The notes: generated by a model not told the origin, from the letters alone. A stretch of 64,000 nt of DNA from Chthoniobacterales bacterium (GCA_014879535.1 JACSRX010000019.1:28871-92870), one strand, 5' to 3'. Positions 35,136-46,561 are shown, counted from the first letter of the stretch. Made by a program: numbers and translations.

Positions 35136-35185
35136 AGATTGTCCTCTCCAAAACGATCGCTCAGCTCTCCACCACCCCGCGCCTG

Positions 35186-36151
35186 CTACCCGAGCTTCTT
35201 GGCGATGAGGCCCTCGAGTTTGACAATGTCCTCGGAGAATTTTCGGATCCCCTCCGCCAGCTTCTCGGTGCCCATGGCATCCTCGTTGAGCATCCAGCGG
35301 AAGGTCTTTTCATCGAGATCGATCTTCTCCGCACCCGACGCCCTGGCTTCCTCCACCGAAAGCCTGCGCTCCACGGGACCGTCGGATCCCTGGAGCTCGC
35401 CCAGCAATTCGGGACTGATGGTGAGCAGGTCGCATCCCGCCAAGGCGAGGATCTGCGAGACGTTGCGGAAGCTCGCACCCATGACCTGCGTCTCGTAGCC
35501 GAACTTCTTGAAATAATTGTAGATGGTGTCCACGGACTGCACGCCGGGATCATCCGCCCCCGAGTATTCCTTCCCGGTCTTGGCCTTATACCAGTCGTAA
35601 ATGCGGCCGACGAACGGCGAGATGAGCCTCACGCGCGCCTCGGCACAGGCGATGGCCTGGGGCAGCGAGAACAGCAGCGTGAGGTTGCAGTTGATCCCTT
35701 CCTTCTGCAGCACCTCGGCGGCTCGCGCCCCCTCCCATGTGGAGGCGATCTTGATCAGGATCCGCTCCCGCGGCACGTTGCGCGAAGCGTAAAGACCGAT
35801 CAGCTTCCGCGCCTTCTCGATGGTGGCCGGCGTGTCGAAGGACAAGCGCGCATCGACCTCGGTCGAGACACGCCCCGGAACGATCTGCAGGATCTTCTCT
35901 CCGAAAATGGTGAGCAGGTCGTCGATGATGTCGCGGATGAGCTGTTCCCGGGGCAGCCCGGACCCCTTCCGCTCGGCCACCGCCTGGTCGAGCAGCGGCG
36001 CGTATTCGGGATGACCCACGGCCTTGTAGATGAGGGTCGGATTGGTCGTGGCGTCCTGCGGCGCGAACTGGCGGATGCTTTCGAAGTCCCCCGTGTCGGC
36101 GACGACGGTGGTGAATTGCTTGAGCTGGTCGAGCTGGTTCATGGAACTCAT
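35186..36151 (-). CDS. tal: Transaldolase
   Basis: 321 residues. It moves a dihydroxyacetone unit between sugar phosphates in the non-oxidative pentose phosphate pathway. The Schiff-base lysine is K134 in [24 protein letters not shown] near the N terminus and [13 protein letters not shown] are further class I transaldolase signatures (TalB-type length). It is the last gene of the KDO/heptose operon and lies 28 bp after pyrG. It could feed the operon by producing sedoheptulose 7-phosphate, the starting sugar for heptose synthesis; that link is an inference. MNQLDQL (three residues later) is an alternative start. Confidence 0.93.
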   Translation of the reverse strand: MSSMNQLDQLKQFTTVVADTGDFESIRQFAPQDATTNPTLIYKAVGHPEYAPLLDQAVAERKGSGLPREQLIRDIIDDLLTIFGEKILQIVPGRVSTEVDARLSFDTPATIEKARKLIGLYASRNVPRERILIKIASTWEGARAAEVLQKEGINCNLTLLFSLPQAIACAEARVRLISPFVGRIYDWYKAKTGKEYSGADDPGVQSVDTIYNYFKKFGYETQVMGASFRNVSQILALAGCDLLTISPELLGELQGSDGPVERRLSVEEARASGAEKIDLDEKTFRWMLNEDAMGTEKLAEGIRKFSEDIVKLEGLIAKKLG

Positions 36152-36179
36152 GGCCCGAGGGTAACGGCCGGGGCCGGAC

Positions 36180-38511
<2,332 letters not shown>

Positions 38512-38524
<13 letters not shown>

Positions 38525-39054
38525 GATGCCTCCTGCAGGATCCAATCCGCCGCAAAACCGATGTCGGGAACGACGGCATCGGCACCGCAGTCCAGATGAT
38601 CCCGGCCGTAACCGGTCTCCACAAGCACCGTGCGCAAGCCGGCGTTTTTCCCGCATTCAATGTCCGCGCGCCGGTCGCCCACGAAATACGACCTCGACAG
38701 GTCCAGACCGTGGTCGCGGGCGGCTTCCTCGACCATTCCCGGGGACGGCTTGCGACGGTCGCTCGGGTTGTCCGGCGTGCTGTCATCGAAATAGGCAGCC
38801 GTGATCTCCGCGGGTTTCAGTTGCCACAGCACTTCCTCATGCACAAGGCGGTAGTCATCGTGCGTGAAATACCCCCGCCCGATGCCGCTCTGGTTGGTGA
38901 TGATGACGAGGGCGAATCCCGCCGCGGACAGCCGCAACAGCGCCTCCGGCGCACCCGGGATCACCTTCACCTGCGACGCGTCCGAGCAGAAATGCACCTC
39001 ACGGATGAGCGTTCCGTCGCGGTCGAAAAACACGGCGGGACGTTCAGATGGCAT
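38512..39054 (-). CDS. gmhB: D-glycero-D-manno-heptose-1,7-bisphosphate 7-phosphatase, GmhB
   Basis: 180 residues of the histidinol-phosphatase-like HAD family. The nucleophile motif is FFDRDGTLIREVHF, then VIITNQSGIGRGYF, and the acid-base end SRSYFVGDRRADIECGKNAG. The cysteine pair common in zinc-bound GmhB loops is not clear here (no C-x-H-x-C cluster), so metal use may differ. It removes the C7 phosphate in ADP-heptose synthesis. The start at 39054 overlaps hldE by 11 bp. It sits with the heptose kinase and KDO genes, as expected for the LPS inner core. Confidence 0.87.
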
Positions 39055-40027
39055 GGTGCTTCTCGAAGCTCTCCAAAAGCTCGGCGGGGGCGAGCGTCGC
39101 GGTGCCGAGCTTCCCGACCACCACGCCGCTGGCATGGTTGGCGATTTCCGAGGCCTCCACCGGCGAAGCCCCCGCGCAGAGCGCCAGCGTGTGGAGGGCG
39201 ATGGCCGTGTCGCCCGCGCCCGAGACATCGAACACTTCGCGCGCGCGCGTCGGCGTGTGGTAACGCCCCCCTTCTCGGGTGAAAAGAAGCATCCCCAGTT
39301 CGCTCAATGTGATGAGCAGCTGGTCGGCATCCCATTCGGCGAGCAAAGTTTCCCCGACCGCGAGCAAGGGGGCGTCCTCCAAGGGATGTGCCGCAGGCTC
39401 GCTCCATGTCCGCCCCGCCGCGGCGAACGCTTCGTGGCGGTTCGGTTTGACCACCGTGGCTCCTTTCCAGGGCAGGGGGTTGCCCGCGTTGGGATCCACC
39501 GCCACCACGCATCCGGCGGCGCGGGAGCGGCGGATGATTTCCGCCGCCAGCTCCGCATCGAGAAGGCCCTTGCCGTAATCCTCCAATATCACGCCGTCCG
39601 CCCGTGGAAGCATCGCATCCAGCGCCGCCAACAATGACTCTCGCTCGGCCGGGCGCACCGGATCGGCGAGTTCCCGATCGACGCGCACCACCTGCTGCAT
39701 GCGGGCGATGATCCTGGTCTTCACGATGGTCGGGGCACCCGCGCGCGTGATCACGCCATCGGTCTCGATCCCCCCGGCCGCCAGCAACTCCCGCAGCCGT
39801 TCGCCGGGCCGGTCATCCCCGGCCAGCCCGAGCACCGCCGCATGTCTGGCGAACTGGCGCAGATTGCGGGCCACATTTGCCGCGCCGCCGGGATAGGAAG
39901 TCTCCCGGTCCACCGCCACGACCGGCACCGGAGCCTCTGGCGAAATGCGCGACACCTTCCCCCAGATGAACTCGTCGAGCATCAGGTCGCCCGCCACCAG
40001 CACACGGCGTCCGGCCATCGCCTCCAT
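39044..40027 (-). CDS. hldE1: D-glycero-beta-D-manno-heptose-7-phosphate kinase (HldE N-terminal type)
   Basis: 327 residues of the PfkB/ribokinase family. MAGRRVLVAGDLMLDEFIWG, the substrate motif YPGGAANVARN, and the catalytic DVSGAGDTA identify RfaE domain I. It phosphorylates heptose 7-phosphate to the 1,7-bisphosphate, the substrate of GmhB next door. Only the kinase is present; the adenylyltransferase half of a two-domain HldE must be separate. The start at ATG 40027 has CAGGA five bases upstream; GTG codons at 40057 and 40066 would extend a helical N terminus and remain possible. It is the first gene of the minus-strand operon to tal. Confidence 0.85.
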   Translation of the reverse strand: MEAMAGRRVLVAGDLMLDEFIWGKVSRISPEAPVPVVAVDRETSYPGGAANVARNLRQFARHAAVLGLAGDDRPGERLRELLAAGGIETDGVITRAGAPTIVKTRIIARMQQVVRVDRELADPVRPAERESLLAALDAMLPRADGVILEDYGKGLLDAELAAEIIRRSRAAGCVVAVDPNAGNPLPWKGATVVKPNRHEAFAAAGRTWSEPAAHPLEDAPLLAVGETLLAEWDADQLLITLSELGMLLFTREGGRYHTPTRAREVFDVSGAGDTAIALHTLALCAGASPVEASEIANHASGVVVGKLGTATLAPAELLESFEKHHAI

Positions 40028-40103
40028 GATTTCCTGCACGCGCTCGGCGCTTGGCACTTGTTCCACGGGGGGCTTTTTATGCTTTATCTTGCCATTCCCC
40101 CAA

Positions 40104-40931
40104 GTGAAATATCCTCTTATTCCATCCGTGCGACCCTCTCTGGCCATTCTGCTGTTCTTCGCCTGCGCGGCATCTCTTGCCGCCCAGCGACCTGCGAAGA
40201 AGATCGATTTGGGGCAATTCCCCGCGGAGACCGTGGACAATGTCGTGGTCCCGGTGCCCAGCGAGGTGTTCGGGGTCCTCGACAAGCTCGGCAATCCGAA
40301 CTGGCGCGACGAACTCGGGGCCGCCCGCACCTTCTCCCCCACCGGCAACCGCGCCCAGGACGCGCTCCTCCTCGGCAGCGTCATCGCAGACGGCTTCATC
40401 GCCGTGGAGGCGGAGGACAGCGAGCGCGTCAAGGAGATCGGCCGCAATGTCCTCACCCTTGCGGAGGCCATCAACGTCCGCAAATCCGTCGTCGCCCGCA
40501 GCAACAGCATCATCGAAAAGGCCGACGCCCGCGACTGGAACGGCGTCCGCCGCGAGTTCGACGGGGCGCTGCACGACGTCAACAAGGCCATGGCCGAGCT
40601 CAATGACGAGCAACTGGCGCAGCTCGTGAGCGTCGGCGGCTGGCTCCGCGGCACCCAGACCCTGACCTCCATCGTGAAGGGCAAGTATTCCCGCGACCGG
40701 GCCGAGCTGCTCTACCAGCCGCTGCTCATAAATTATTTCAACAAGCAGCTCGACACCATGAACCCGCGCCTCAAGCGCAACCAGCTCGTCGGGGAAATCC
40801 GCATCGCGCTCGGGCGCATCGGGCCGCTCATCGAAAAATCCCCCGACCGCGACATCTCGGCCGAGACGGTCACCGAGATCAACGGCATCACCACCCAGAT
40901 GGTGGAACTCATCCGCACCAAGGCCGGTTGA
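40104..40931 (+). CDS. Secreted protein of unknown function
   Basis: 275 residues. A signal peptide (VKYPLIPSVRPSLAILLFF, then ACAASLAAQ) starts at GTG 40104; GTG 40128 would also give a signal. The mature part is helical and charged (LTLAEAINVRKSVVARSN, IIEKADARDWNGVRREFD, VEAEDSERVKEIGRNVL), with no cysteine and no recognised domain. Coiled-coil-like periodicity is visible in the middle. It is divergent from hldE1 (76 bp between starts) and precedes another secreted protein by 2 bp, so these and PhoH form a plus-strand operon. Function is unknown. Confidence 0.65.
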   Translation: MKYPLIPSVRPSLAILLFFACAASLAAQRPAKKIDLGQFPAETVDNVVVPVPSEVFGVLDKLGNPNWRDELGAARTFSPTGNRAQDALLLGSVIADGFIAVEAEDSERVKEIGRNVLTLAEAINVRKSVVARSNSIIEKADARDWNGVRREFDGALHDVNKAMAELNDEQLAQLVSVGGWLRGTQTLTSIVKGKYSRDRAELLYQPLLINYFNKQLDTMNPRLKRNQLVGEIRIALGRIGPLIEKSPDRDISAETVTEINGITTQMVELIRTKAG

Positions 40932-40933
40932 CC

Positions 40934-41383
40934 ATGAGCGCCCTCCCCAGACTTGCAAAGTGGTCCGTGCTGGCTGCCATTGCCCTCCTTCTCGGCACGC
41001 CCCCCGTGCACGCCTTCGTGGACGACGCCCTCTCCTTCGCCTACGAGGCCGCGGATCCCTATGCCAAGCAGGGATGGATCATCCGCGAGGATGCCTGGGG
41101 CGGCGACCTTGGTGCCGGCGACAAGAAAGCCGTCACCGCCCAGCTGTTCCGCGGCAACAGCTACATGTTCTTCCTCGCGACAGACGTGGATGGCGCCACT
41201 TTGCGCGTCAACATCTACGACTCGGAAGGCAACCTCGCGGAATCCAAATCGTGGCAGCGCGGGCGTTTCGCCTACGCCGAGATCAAGCCCCGGGCCTCCG
41301 GGACCTATTTTGCGATCGTGGAGATCCTCTCCTCCCCCGAGGAACGCACCGGGTGGGCTCTTGTTTACGGGTTCCGCAAATGA
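40934..41383 (+). CDS. Secreted small protein, possible PPC-like beta domain
   Basis: 149 residues. ATG 40934 follows the previous stop by 2 bp. A signal peptide (LAAIALLLGTPPVHAF) precedes a beta-rich domain with AQLFRGNSYMFFLATDVDGA, VNIYDSEGNLAESKSW and AEIKPRASGTYFAIVEI, a pattern resembling bacterial pre-peptidase C-terminal (PPC) type domains. No catalytic motif is seen. It is coupled with the preceding unknown secreted protein and followed by phoH after 7 bp. It may be a periplasmic or surface protein; confidence in the fold is low. Confidence 0.55.
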   Translation: MSALPRLAKWSVLAAIALLLGTPPVHAFVDDALSFAYEAADPYAKQGWIIREDAWGGDLGAGDKKAVTAQLFRGNSYMFFLATDVDGATLRVNIYDSEGNLAESKSWQRGRFAYAEIKPRASGTYFAIVEILSSPEERTGWALVYGFRK

Positions 41384-41390
41384 CCGCTTG

Positions 41391-42365
41391 ATGGAGAGCA
41401 CCACGCTCCATTTCGACAATGCGCGGGCAGCCACCGCGCTCTACCAGAACGACGAGCGCCTGCTCCGCGAAATGGAGCGCCGCCTCGGCGTGCAGGTCAC
41501 CGCCCGCGAGGGCTGGATCCGCCTCGACGGGACCAAGGAGCAGACGGATCGCGCCGCCCAGGTGTTCACGCAGCTCGACGAGGCCCGACGCGGCGGTGCC
41601 GTCATCGGCAAACAGGAATTCCGCTACGCCCTCGAATCCGCCGAGACAGGTCAGACCAACGGCAACATCACCGAGCTCGCCGCCGACCGCATCATCTGCG
41701 CCCCGCGCAAGGCGCCCGTGATCCCGAAAACCCCGGGCCAGCGCGACTATGTCCGGGCCATCCGGGAACATGACATTGTCTTCGGGGTGGGGCCGGCCGG
41801 CACGGGCAAGACCTACCTCGCCATGGCCATGGCCGTGGCCGCGCTGAAGAAGGAACAGGTCAGCCGCATCGTCCTGACCCGCCCCGCGGTCGAGGCCGGG
41901 GAAGCCCTGGGCTTCCTGCCCGGAGCCCTCGAGGAGAAAATCCTCCCCTACCTGCGTCCGCTCTACGACGCGCTCTACGACATGCTGGAAACCGAGGAGA
42001 TCCAGAAATTCATGGATCGCGGCATCATCGAGATCGCCCCCCTGGCCTACATGCGCGGCCGCACGCTCAACCATTCGTTCGTCGTGCTCGACGAGGCGCA
42101 GAACACGACGGCCGAGCAGATGTTCATGTTCCTCACGCGCCTCGGCAACGAGTCGAAATGCGTCATCACCGGCGACCGCACGCAGATCGACCTCCCGCGC
42201 AACAAGCGCTCCGGGCTCCTCGAGGCGCTCGATGTCCTGGACGATGTGGAAGGCATCGCCATCCGGGCCCTCACCCAGCGCGACGTCGTCCGCCATCCTC
42301 TCGTGCAGGCCATCATCAACGCCTACGAGCACCACCGCGAGAAGAGCACCGCCAAAGGCGCCTGA
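41391..42365 (+). CDS. phoH: PhoH-family ATPase
   Basis: 324 residues. The N-terminal half has a small KH-like segment (REMERRLGVQVTAREGWIRL), followed by the PhoH P-loop: Walker A GVGPAGTGKTYLA and Walker B FVVLDEAQN. The linking motif LTRPAVEAGEALGFLPG is the PhoH signature. PhoH proteins are cytoplasmic ATPases tied to phosphate starvation and RNA handling; the related YbeZ works with the RNase YbeY. No ybeY is adjacent here. The start is ATG at 41391, 7 bp after the previous stop. It is part of the plus-strand operon ending with the nucleotidyltransferase gene. Confidence 0.9.
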   Translation: MESTTLHFDNARAATALYQNDERLLREMERRLGVQVTAREGWIRLDGTKEQTDRAAQVFTQLDEARRGGAVIGKQEFRYALESAETGQTNGNITELAADRIICAPRKAPVIPKTPGQRDYVRAIREHDIVFGVGPAGTGKTYLAMAMAVAALKKEQVSRIVLTRPAVEAGEALGFLPGALEEKILPYLRPLYDALYDMLETEEIQKFMDRGIIEIAPLAYMRGRTLNHSFVVLDEAQNTTAEQMFMFLTRLGNESKCVITGDRTQIDLPRNKRSGLLEALDVLDDVEGIAIRALTQRDVVRHPLVQAIINAYEHHREKSTAKGA

Positions 42366-42366
42366 A

Positions 42367-43248
42367 ATGCCGTCCCTCCTCGTTCTCGCCGCAGGCATGG
42401 GAAGCCGCTACGGCGGACTCAAGCAGCTCGACCCGGTCGGCCCGGGTGGAGAGACGCTGCTCGACTACTCGGTCCATGACGCCATCCGCGCCGGTTTCGA
42501 CCGGGTTGTGTTCCTCATCCGCCGGGACATCGAGAAGGAGTTCCGCGAGAAGATTGTCAGCCGCTACGGAGGGAAGGTCGCCACGGACTGCGTGTTCCAG
42601 CAGCTCACCGATCTTCCCGGCGGTGTCGCCCCCCCGCCATTCCGCACCAAGCCTTGGGGAACGGCCCATGCCGTATGGTGTGCCCGCGGGGCGATCTCCG
42701 GCCCCTTCGCCTCGATCAACGCCGACGATTTTTACGGCGCCGACGCATTCCGGATCATGGGGGCGTATCTGCGCCAGCCCCCGGACCCCGCCTCGTTCGC
42801 CATGGTCGGCTACCGCCTCGACAAGACCCTCAGCGAGCATGGAAGCGTGGCCCGCGGAATTTGTGCAGTGGATGCGAACGGCCTGCTGCAAGGGATCGAG
42901 GAGTTGACCGACATCGCCGCGCGCGGCGACGGAACCATCGGATGCGGCCCGCGCAATCTGGCTCCCGACACGCCGGTGTCGATGAACTTCTGGGGATTCA
43001 CCCCGCGGATCTTCCCCCTGCTGGAACAGGCTCTCAGCCGTTTTCTCTCGGCCCATGCCGGCAGCGGAAAGACCGAGTGTTACCTTCCCACAGCTGTCGC
43101 GGAGATGATCGCCGGGGAGGAGGCCACCGTGCGCGTGCTGCCGAGTTCCTCGGACTGGTTCGGGGTCACTTACAAGGATGATCGCCCGCGCGTGACCGAC
43201 AGCATCCGCCGGTTGGTGGCGAACGGCGACTATCCCTCGGCTTTGTAG
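42367..43248 (+). CDS. Nucleotidyltransferase family protein (NTP_transferase)
   Basis: 293 residues. The N-terminal nucleotide-binding motif LAAGMGSRYGGLKQLDP and the substrate motif GPFASINADDFYGADAF are those of sugar-phosphate nucleotidyltransferases, with the catalytic acidic pair in NADDF. The C terminus lacks the left-handed beta-helix of GlmU. It would join an NTP to a sugar phosphate, though the sugar is not deducible. It starts one base after the phoH stop. The family is often annotated only as 'nucleotidyltransferase'. Confidence 0.8.
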   Translation: MPSLLVLAAGMGSRYGGLKQLDPVGPGGETLLDYSVHDAIRAGFDRVVFLIRRDIEKEFREKIVSRYGGKVATDCVFQQLTDLPGGVAPPPFRTKPWGTAHAVWCARGAISGPFASINADDFYGADAFRIMGAYLRQPPDPASFAMVGYRLDKTLSEHGSVARGICAVDANGLLQGIEELTDIAARGDGTIGCGPRNLAPDTPVSMNFWGFTPRIFPLLEQALSRFLSAHAGSGKTECYLPTAVAEMIAGEEATVRVLPSSSDWFGVTYKDDRPRVTDSIRRLVANGDYPSAL

Positions 43249-43311
43249 CGGCCCCCGTGTGCAGGCTTGCCCCGCCGATTGCGGCAAGGCATTGTCTTCG
43301 GTTCACGAATT

Positions 43312-43596
43312 ATGGGTATTCCAGGCATTTCCGAGCGCCGTTTCGAAAACAGAGAAACCCGCATCAACCGCCGTGAGGAGCGCAACCTGTTCCGGCGCAA
43401 GCTCATCCCTGTCGCATGGGCCATCTCAGCCGTCGGGCTGACCGGCCTCCTCGTGCTCGGAACCTACTACATGCTTTACGGGGATTGGCTGCACCAATTC
43501 TCCGGCCTCTTCGTCGCCTTGGCCATCCTGCCGGTGGTGCTCTCCGTGGTGGGTTGGCTCCGCGGCCATTCCAACCCCGATCTCGAGGAGCCTTGA
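43312..43596 (+). CDS. Small protein with two membrane helices
   Basis: 94 residues. A basic N terminus (ERRFENRETRINRREERN) leads to helices near residues 30-53 (LIPVAWAISAVGLTGLLVLG) and 63-84 (FSGLFVALAILPVVLSVVGW), with a short acidic end. No family is recognised. It lies 63 bp after the nucleotidyltransferase gene, probably in its own short transcript. It converges on the DUF4410 gene with a 2-bp gap. The strong charge asymmetry predicts both termini in the cytoplasm. Confidence 0.6.
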   Translation: MGIPGISERRFENRETRINRREERNLFRRKLIPVAWAISAVGLTGLLVLGTYYMLYGDWLHQFSGLFVALAILPVVLSVVGWLRGHSNPDLEEP

Positions 43597-43598
43597 GC

Positions 43599-44375
43599 CT
43601 ATGACGCGGCGCCGCGCGGCGCCCCATCCGGCGGCTCCTGCAACGGTCCGGGCACCACGAGCTCCCCTGCGGGAGTGGAGACTTTCCCGCCCCTTTTCAC
43701 ACGGGTTTTGCGCTCCACAAGACCGTGCTTGACCAGATAGTCGTGCACGGCGGCGGCAATCACCTTCCCGGTCCGGCGGCCATCCTGCGAAACCCCCTTC
43801 ATGCCGCGGCCGACGACTGTCGAGGCCACCCCCCCGGCCATGGCCGCCATGGTCGGCAGGGTCAGCGGACCCGGGACAACCGCACCGACCAAACCCGGCT
43901 CCACATTGCTGCCGCCCGAGGTTTTGAAAATGAGCCACGGATCGTCGGCGGATTTCTCGAGGTTATACACCCTGACCGTCGTATCCATGCGCGAACGTCC
44001 GGCGCCGAAACCCAGAATCAGACGAAGGGCTCTGCTGCCCTGCCGCACCCGGGTGAATTTCCCGTCCACGAGAAGACCGCTCGACGGGAGCGCGTCGCCG
44101 TCGGAAAGCTTGCTCGGAGACGCAACCCATTTCCCCGCGTTGGAAGAGATGCCATCGGCCACGAAGCCGGCAACGCGATCCTCGGGTGATCCGCTATCCC
44201 GGGGCGCGGCCACGTCGAACTCGACGCCCCTTGGCACCTTGAAGTTCCGCACATGGAGCACCGACGGCGGCGCCTTCGGAGCCAGCGATGCGTTCTCCGA
44301 TTCCCTGGTCACGCTCACGGAGGCGCATCCCGCAAGGCACGAAGCACCGATCAGAAGAACCGATGCCCTCAACAT
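43599..44375 (-). CDS. DUF4410-type lipoprotein
   Basis: 258 residues. A lipoprotein signal (MLRASVLLIGASCLAGCASV) has a lipobox LAGC with the acylated cysteine at residue 17. The mature part matches DUF4410-like layout: VLHVRNFKVPRGVEFD, then ALRLILGFGAGRSRMDTTVRVYN and a basic C terminus. The start at 44375 has GAGG 8 bases upstream; longer starts at 44408 or 44486 hide the signal. It is probably anchored to the inner leaflet of the outer membrane. The function is unknown. It converges on the small membrane protein gene with a 2-bp gap. Confidence 0.72.
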   Translation of the reverse strand: MLRASVLLIGASCLAGCASVSVTRESENASLAPKAPPSVLHVRNFKVPRGVEFDVAAPRDSGSPEDRVAGFVADGISSNAGKWVASPSKLSDGDALPSSGLLVDGKFTRVRQGSRALRLILGFGAGRSRMDTTVRVYNLEKSADDPWLIFKTSGGSNVEPGLVGAVVPGPLTLPTMAAMAGGVASTVVGRGMKGVSQDGRRTGKVIAAAVHDYLVKHGLVERKTRVKRGGKVSTPAGELVVPGPLQEPPDGAPRGAAS

Positions 44376-44479
44376 GGTCGCCGCCTCGCGCACATTCCCG
44401 ATCCTGTGCATTTCAAAAACATGCCGGACGATGCCACCCCACCCCGTTCCCTGCAACGGTGTATTCGCCACCTTTCCGC

Positions 44480-44507
44480 CTGACAAAGCGCCGATCCACG
44501 CTACCGT
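44480..44507 (+). promoter_or_regulatory. Possible promoter of the tRNA-Pro gene
   Basis: CTGACA at 44480-44485 and TACCGT at 44502-44507 are separated by 16 bases, with the -10 end 13 bases before the tRNA. The -10 element is a poor match to TATAAT, so this is weak. Confidence 0.3.
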
Positions 44508-44520
44508 TGTCCGTGTCGCA

Positions 44521-44594
44521 CGGGGCGTAGCTTAGCTTGGTAGAGCGCCTGGTTTGGGACCAGGAGGTCGCAGGTTCAAATCCTGTCGCCCCGA
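44521..44594 (+). tRNA. tRNA-Pro (anticodon TGG)
   Basis: A 74-nt cloverleaf. The 7-bp acceptor stem CGGGGCG (44521-44527) pairs with CGCCCCG (44587-44593), leaving A as the discriminator. The anticodon stem CCTGG/CCAGG encloses TTTGGGA, giving anticodon TGG (codon CCA). The T arm is GCAGG-TTCAAAT-CCTGT, with the standard TTCAAAT loop. The 3' CCA is not encoded. The minus strand is also read by the deacetylase ORF. Confidence 0.95.
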
Positions 44595-45383
44595 TTTGTC
44601 CATCTCGAGGAGGTGGTGCACGGTGACGAACTCGAATTTCTTGGCCGTCAATTGGTCGAGCGTGGAAGGCACCGCCGCAATCGTCGTGGGATGGATGTCG
44701 TGGGCCAGCAGCACGGCCCCCGGCGAGGCGCCGACGACCAGTTCGCGCGTGACCCGGACGGTGTTGCGGTATTTCCAATCGAGGGGATCGACGGACCACA
44801 TGATGGTGCCGTAGCCGTGCTTGTCGAAGGCGATCTGCCGCACGCGGTCGTTGCTTGCACCGTAGGGTGGGCGCAGGCCGGTGATCCGGTAGCCGGTCAC
44901 GGCGAACACTTCCTCGTGCGTCCGGCGCAGTTCCTCGGCAATGCGCTCGTCGGACAGCTTGGAAAGCGCCGGATGCGTCCACGTGTGGTTGGCGATCTCA
45001 TGCCCCTCGGAAACGATGCGGCGGGCGATCTCCGGGTGGGCCTCCACATTGCGCCCGATCACGTAGAAGGTCGCCTTGATGTCACGCTCTGCCAGCATGT
45101 CGAGGAGACGCGGCGTGAGAGTCGGATGAGGACCGTCGTCGAACGTCATGGCGATGTGGGGCGTTGCAATCTTCGCCGAGTGGAAGGCCGGCTCCATGAC
45201 CGCGGGTGCCGGCGGCGGAACGGCGGTGAGCGGTCCGGGGGGCACGGTTCCCATCGGGGTTTCGGGATGCAGCCCGAAGGATTCACCCATGCGGGCCATG
45301 GAACGCGCCAACGGAAACGCACAGGCACCGAGGGTCAGTGCACGCAGGAAACCGCGGCGGGAAATGATCGATCTTTCAGCCAT
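44532..45383 (-). CDS. Polysaccharide deacetylase (CE4, NodB-type), Tat-exported, overlapping tRNA-Pro
   Basis: 283 residues. The N terminus has a twin-arginine signal (SRRGFLRALTLGACAFP). The NodB domain has MTFDDGPHP with the metal-binding aspartates, HEIANHTWTHPAL (H-x3-H metal ligands) and LRPPYGASN. It would remove acetyl groups from N-acetylglucosamine in peptidoglycan or polysaccharide. The last ~20 codons run through the antisense strand of tRNA-Pro (residues DLNLRPPGPKPGALPS are the tell-tale antisense translation of a tRNA), because no stop occurs before the tRNA. The normal end of this domain would fall near MDKSG, so the tail is probably dispensable. ATG 45383 gives the Tat signal. 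Confidence 0.82.
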   Translation of the reverse strand: MAERSIISRRGFLRALTLGACAFPLARSMARMGESFGLHPETPMGTVPPGPLTAVPPPAPAVMEPAFHSAKIATPHIAMTFDDGPHPTLTPRLLDMLAERDIKATFYVIGRNVEAHPEIARRIVSEGHEIANHTWTHPALSKLSDERIAEELRRTHEEVFAVTGYRITGLRPPYGASNDRVRQIAFDKHGYGTIMWSVDPLDWKYRNTVRVTRELVVGASPGAVLLAHDIHPTTIAAVPSTLDQLTAKKFEFVTVHHLLEMDKSGRQDLNLRPPGPKPGALPS

Positions 45384-45448
45384 TCCGGAAGCAATAAATA
45401 CGCCCAAAATCCCCCCGTTTGCAACCCGCGGCGGCGCAATCCCCGCCC

Positions 45449-46429
45449 TTACAGCGTCGTGGCCGGCGGCTTGGCCCGCGCAATATCCTCCTTGGAAACG
45501 ATGATCCGGACCGGCCGATGGTCACTGGTTTCTTCGGGAACCTCGACCAGCTCCGCCTGCGGCTGCCCGAGGCCCTTGGTGAAGATATGATCGAAGGTGG
45601 TCGGGGAGAGTTTCTTCGTGCCGCGCCAAGTCTCGCGCTGCTCGCGCGGTGTGTCCCCCCACGTGTGATGGAACCCCGCCTCCTTCATCAGCTCGATGAC
45701 CTTGTCGTCGAACTGGCCGTCATGGTTGGTGTTGAAGTCTCCCCCGACAACCACCCCGACGATGCCGCCCTTGAAGACATTCTGCTCCATCTCGCGGACG
45801 TGTTCCAAGAGCTGGCGGATGCTCTCGTCGCGATCACGGAAGTTTGTCTGGGTCTCCTCCTCGGATTCCGAAAGGTTGCTCTTCAGATGCAGCGAATACA
45901 CCAGGAGATAACGCGGGGATCCGGCCCCGGGCAGGCGAACCACGGCCGCACTGAATCCACGCGGCGGCTGGAGGTCATCGTGCTGCTGCCACGGCTGGGA
46001 CCATGCCGCCATGACGGGAAGCTTGGAACCGATGGCCACCTGCTGGCGCCAGTATTCGCCGGTCTTGCGGCTGGGAAATGCAGACACCACCGCAGGGCGG
46101 AATCCGGGGAGCACATCGCAAAGGCGCGCGAAGGACTCCCAATCGCGGATCTCCTGAGCGAGGAGGATGTCGGGATTCAGTTCCGCAATCACTTCGGACA
46201 CCACCTGCGCGTGCTTCTTCATGGCGTCACTGCGGGCGAAGTTCTTCTTTCCCGGAAACCATTCGATGTTCCAGGAGATGATGCTGAGGTCACCCTGGCT
46301 CTCGGGCGCCTCGGTTTGCGCCATCGCGGCGGGCATCGCGACGAATACCACCAAGGCGAGGGAAGCGGCCAGAAAGCGGCGCAGCCACCGGCCAAGAGCC
46401 AGCACTGCGGGGGAAAACTGGAATTTCAT
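45449..46429 (-). CDS. Exported endonuclease/exonuclease/phosphatase (EEP) family protein
   Basis: 326 residues. A signal region (WLRRFLAASLALVVFVAMPAAMAQ) leads into the EEP fold: ISWNIEWF (metal-binding N), PDILLAQEIRD (catalytic E), YSLHLKSNL, VVGGDFNTNHD and the terminal TSDHRPV with the catalytic histidine. It could act on nucleic acid or phospholipid outside the cytoplasm; the substrate is not readable. It starts 65 bp before the deacetylase on the same strand and lies downstream of pabB with 132 bp between them. Confidence 0.85.
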   Translation of the reverse strand: MKFQFSPAVLALGRWLRRFLAASLALVVFVAMPAAMAQTEAPESQGDLSIISWNIEWFPGKKNFARSDAMKKHAQVVSEVIAELNPDILLAQEIRDWESFARLCDVLPGFRPAVVSAFPSRKTGEYWRQQVAIGSKLPVMAAWSQPWQQHDDLQPPRGFSAAVVRLPGAGSPRYLLVYSLHLKSNLSESEEETQTNFRDRDESIRQLLEHVREMEQNVFKGGIVGVVVGGDFNTNHDGQFDDKVIELMKEAGFHHTWGDTPREQRETWRGTKKLSPTTFDHIFTKGLGQPQAELVEVPEETSDHRPVRIIVSKEDIARAKPPATTL

Positions 46430-46561
46430 GATCGGGTCGGAAGCGGCGCCTCAGGCAGCGGGAGCATGAGGGACTCCGGGATCGGCGCACAATGGGGGGT
46501 GTCTTCTCCACGGAGGCTACACTCCATCCGGGAATGGCGCAAACGATTCCGCCGCCACAAC

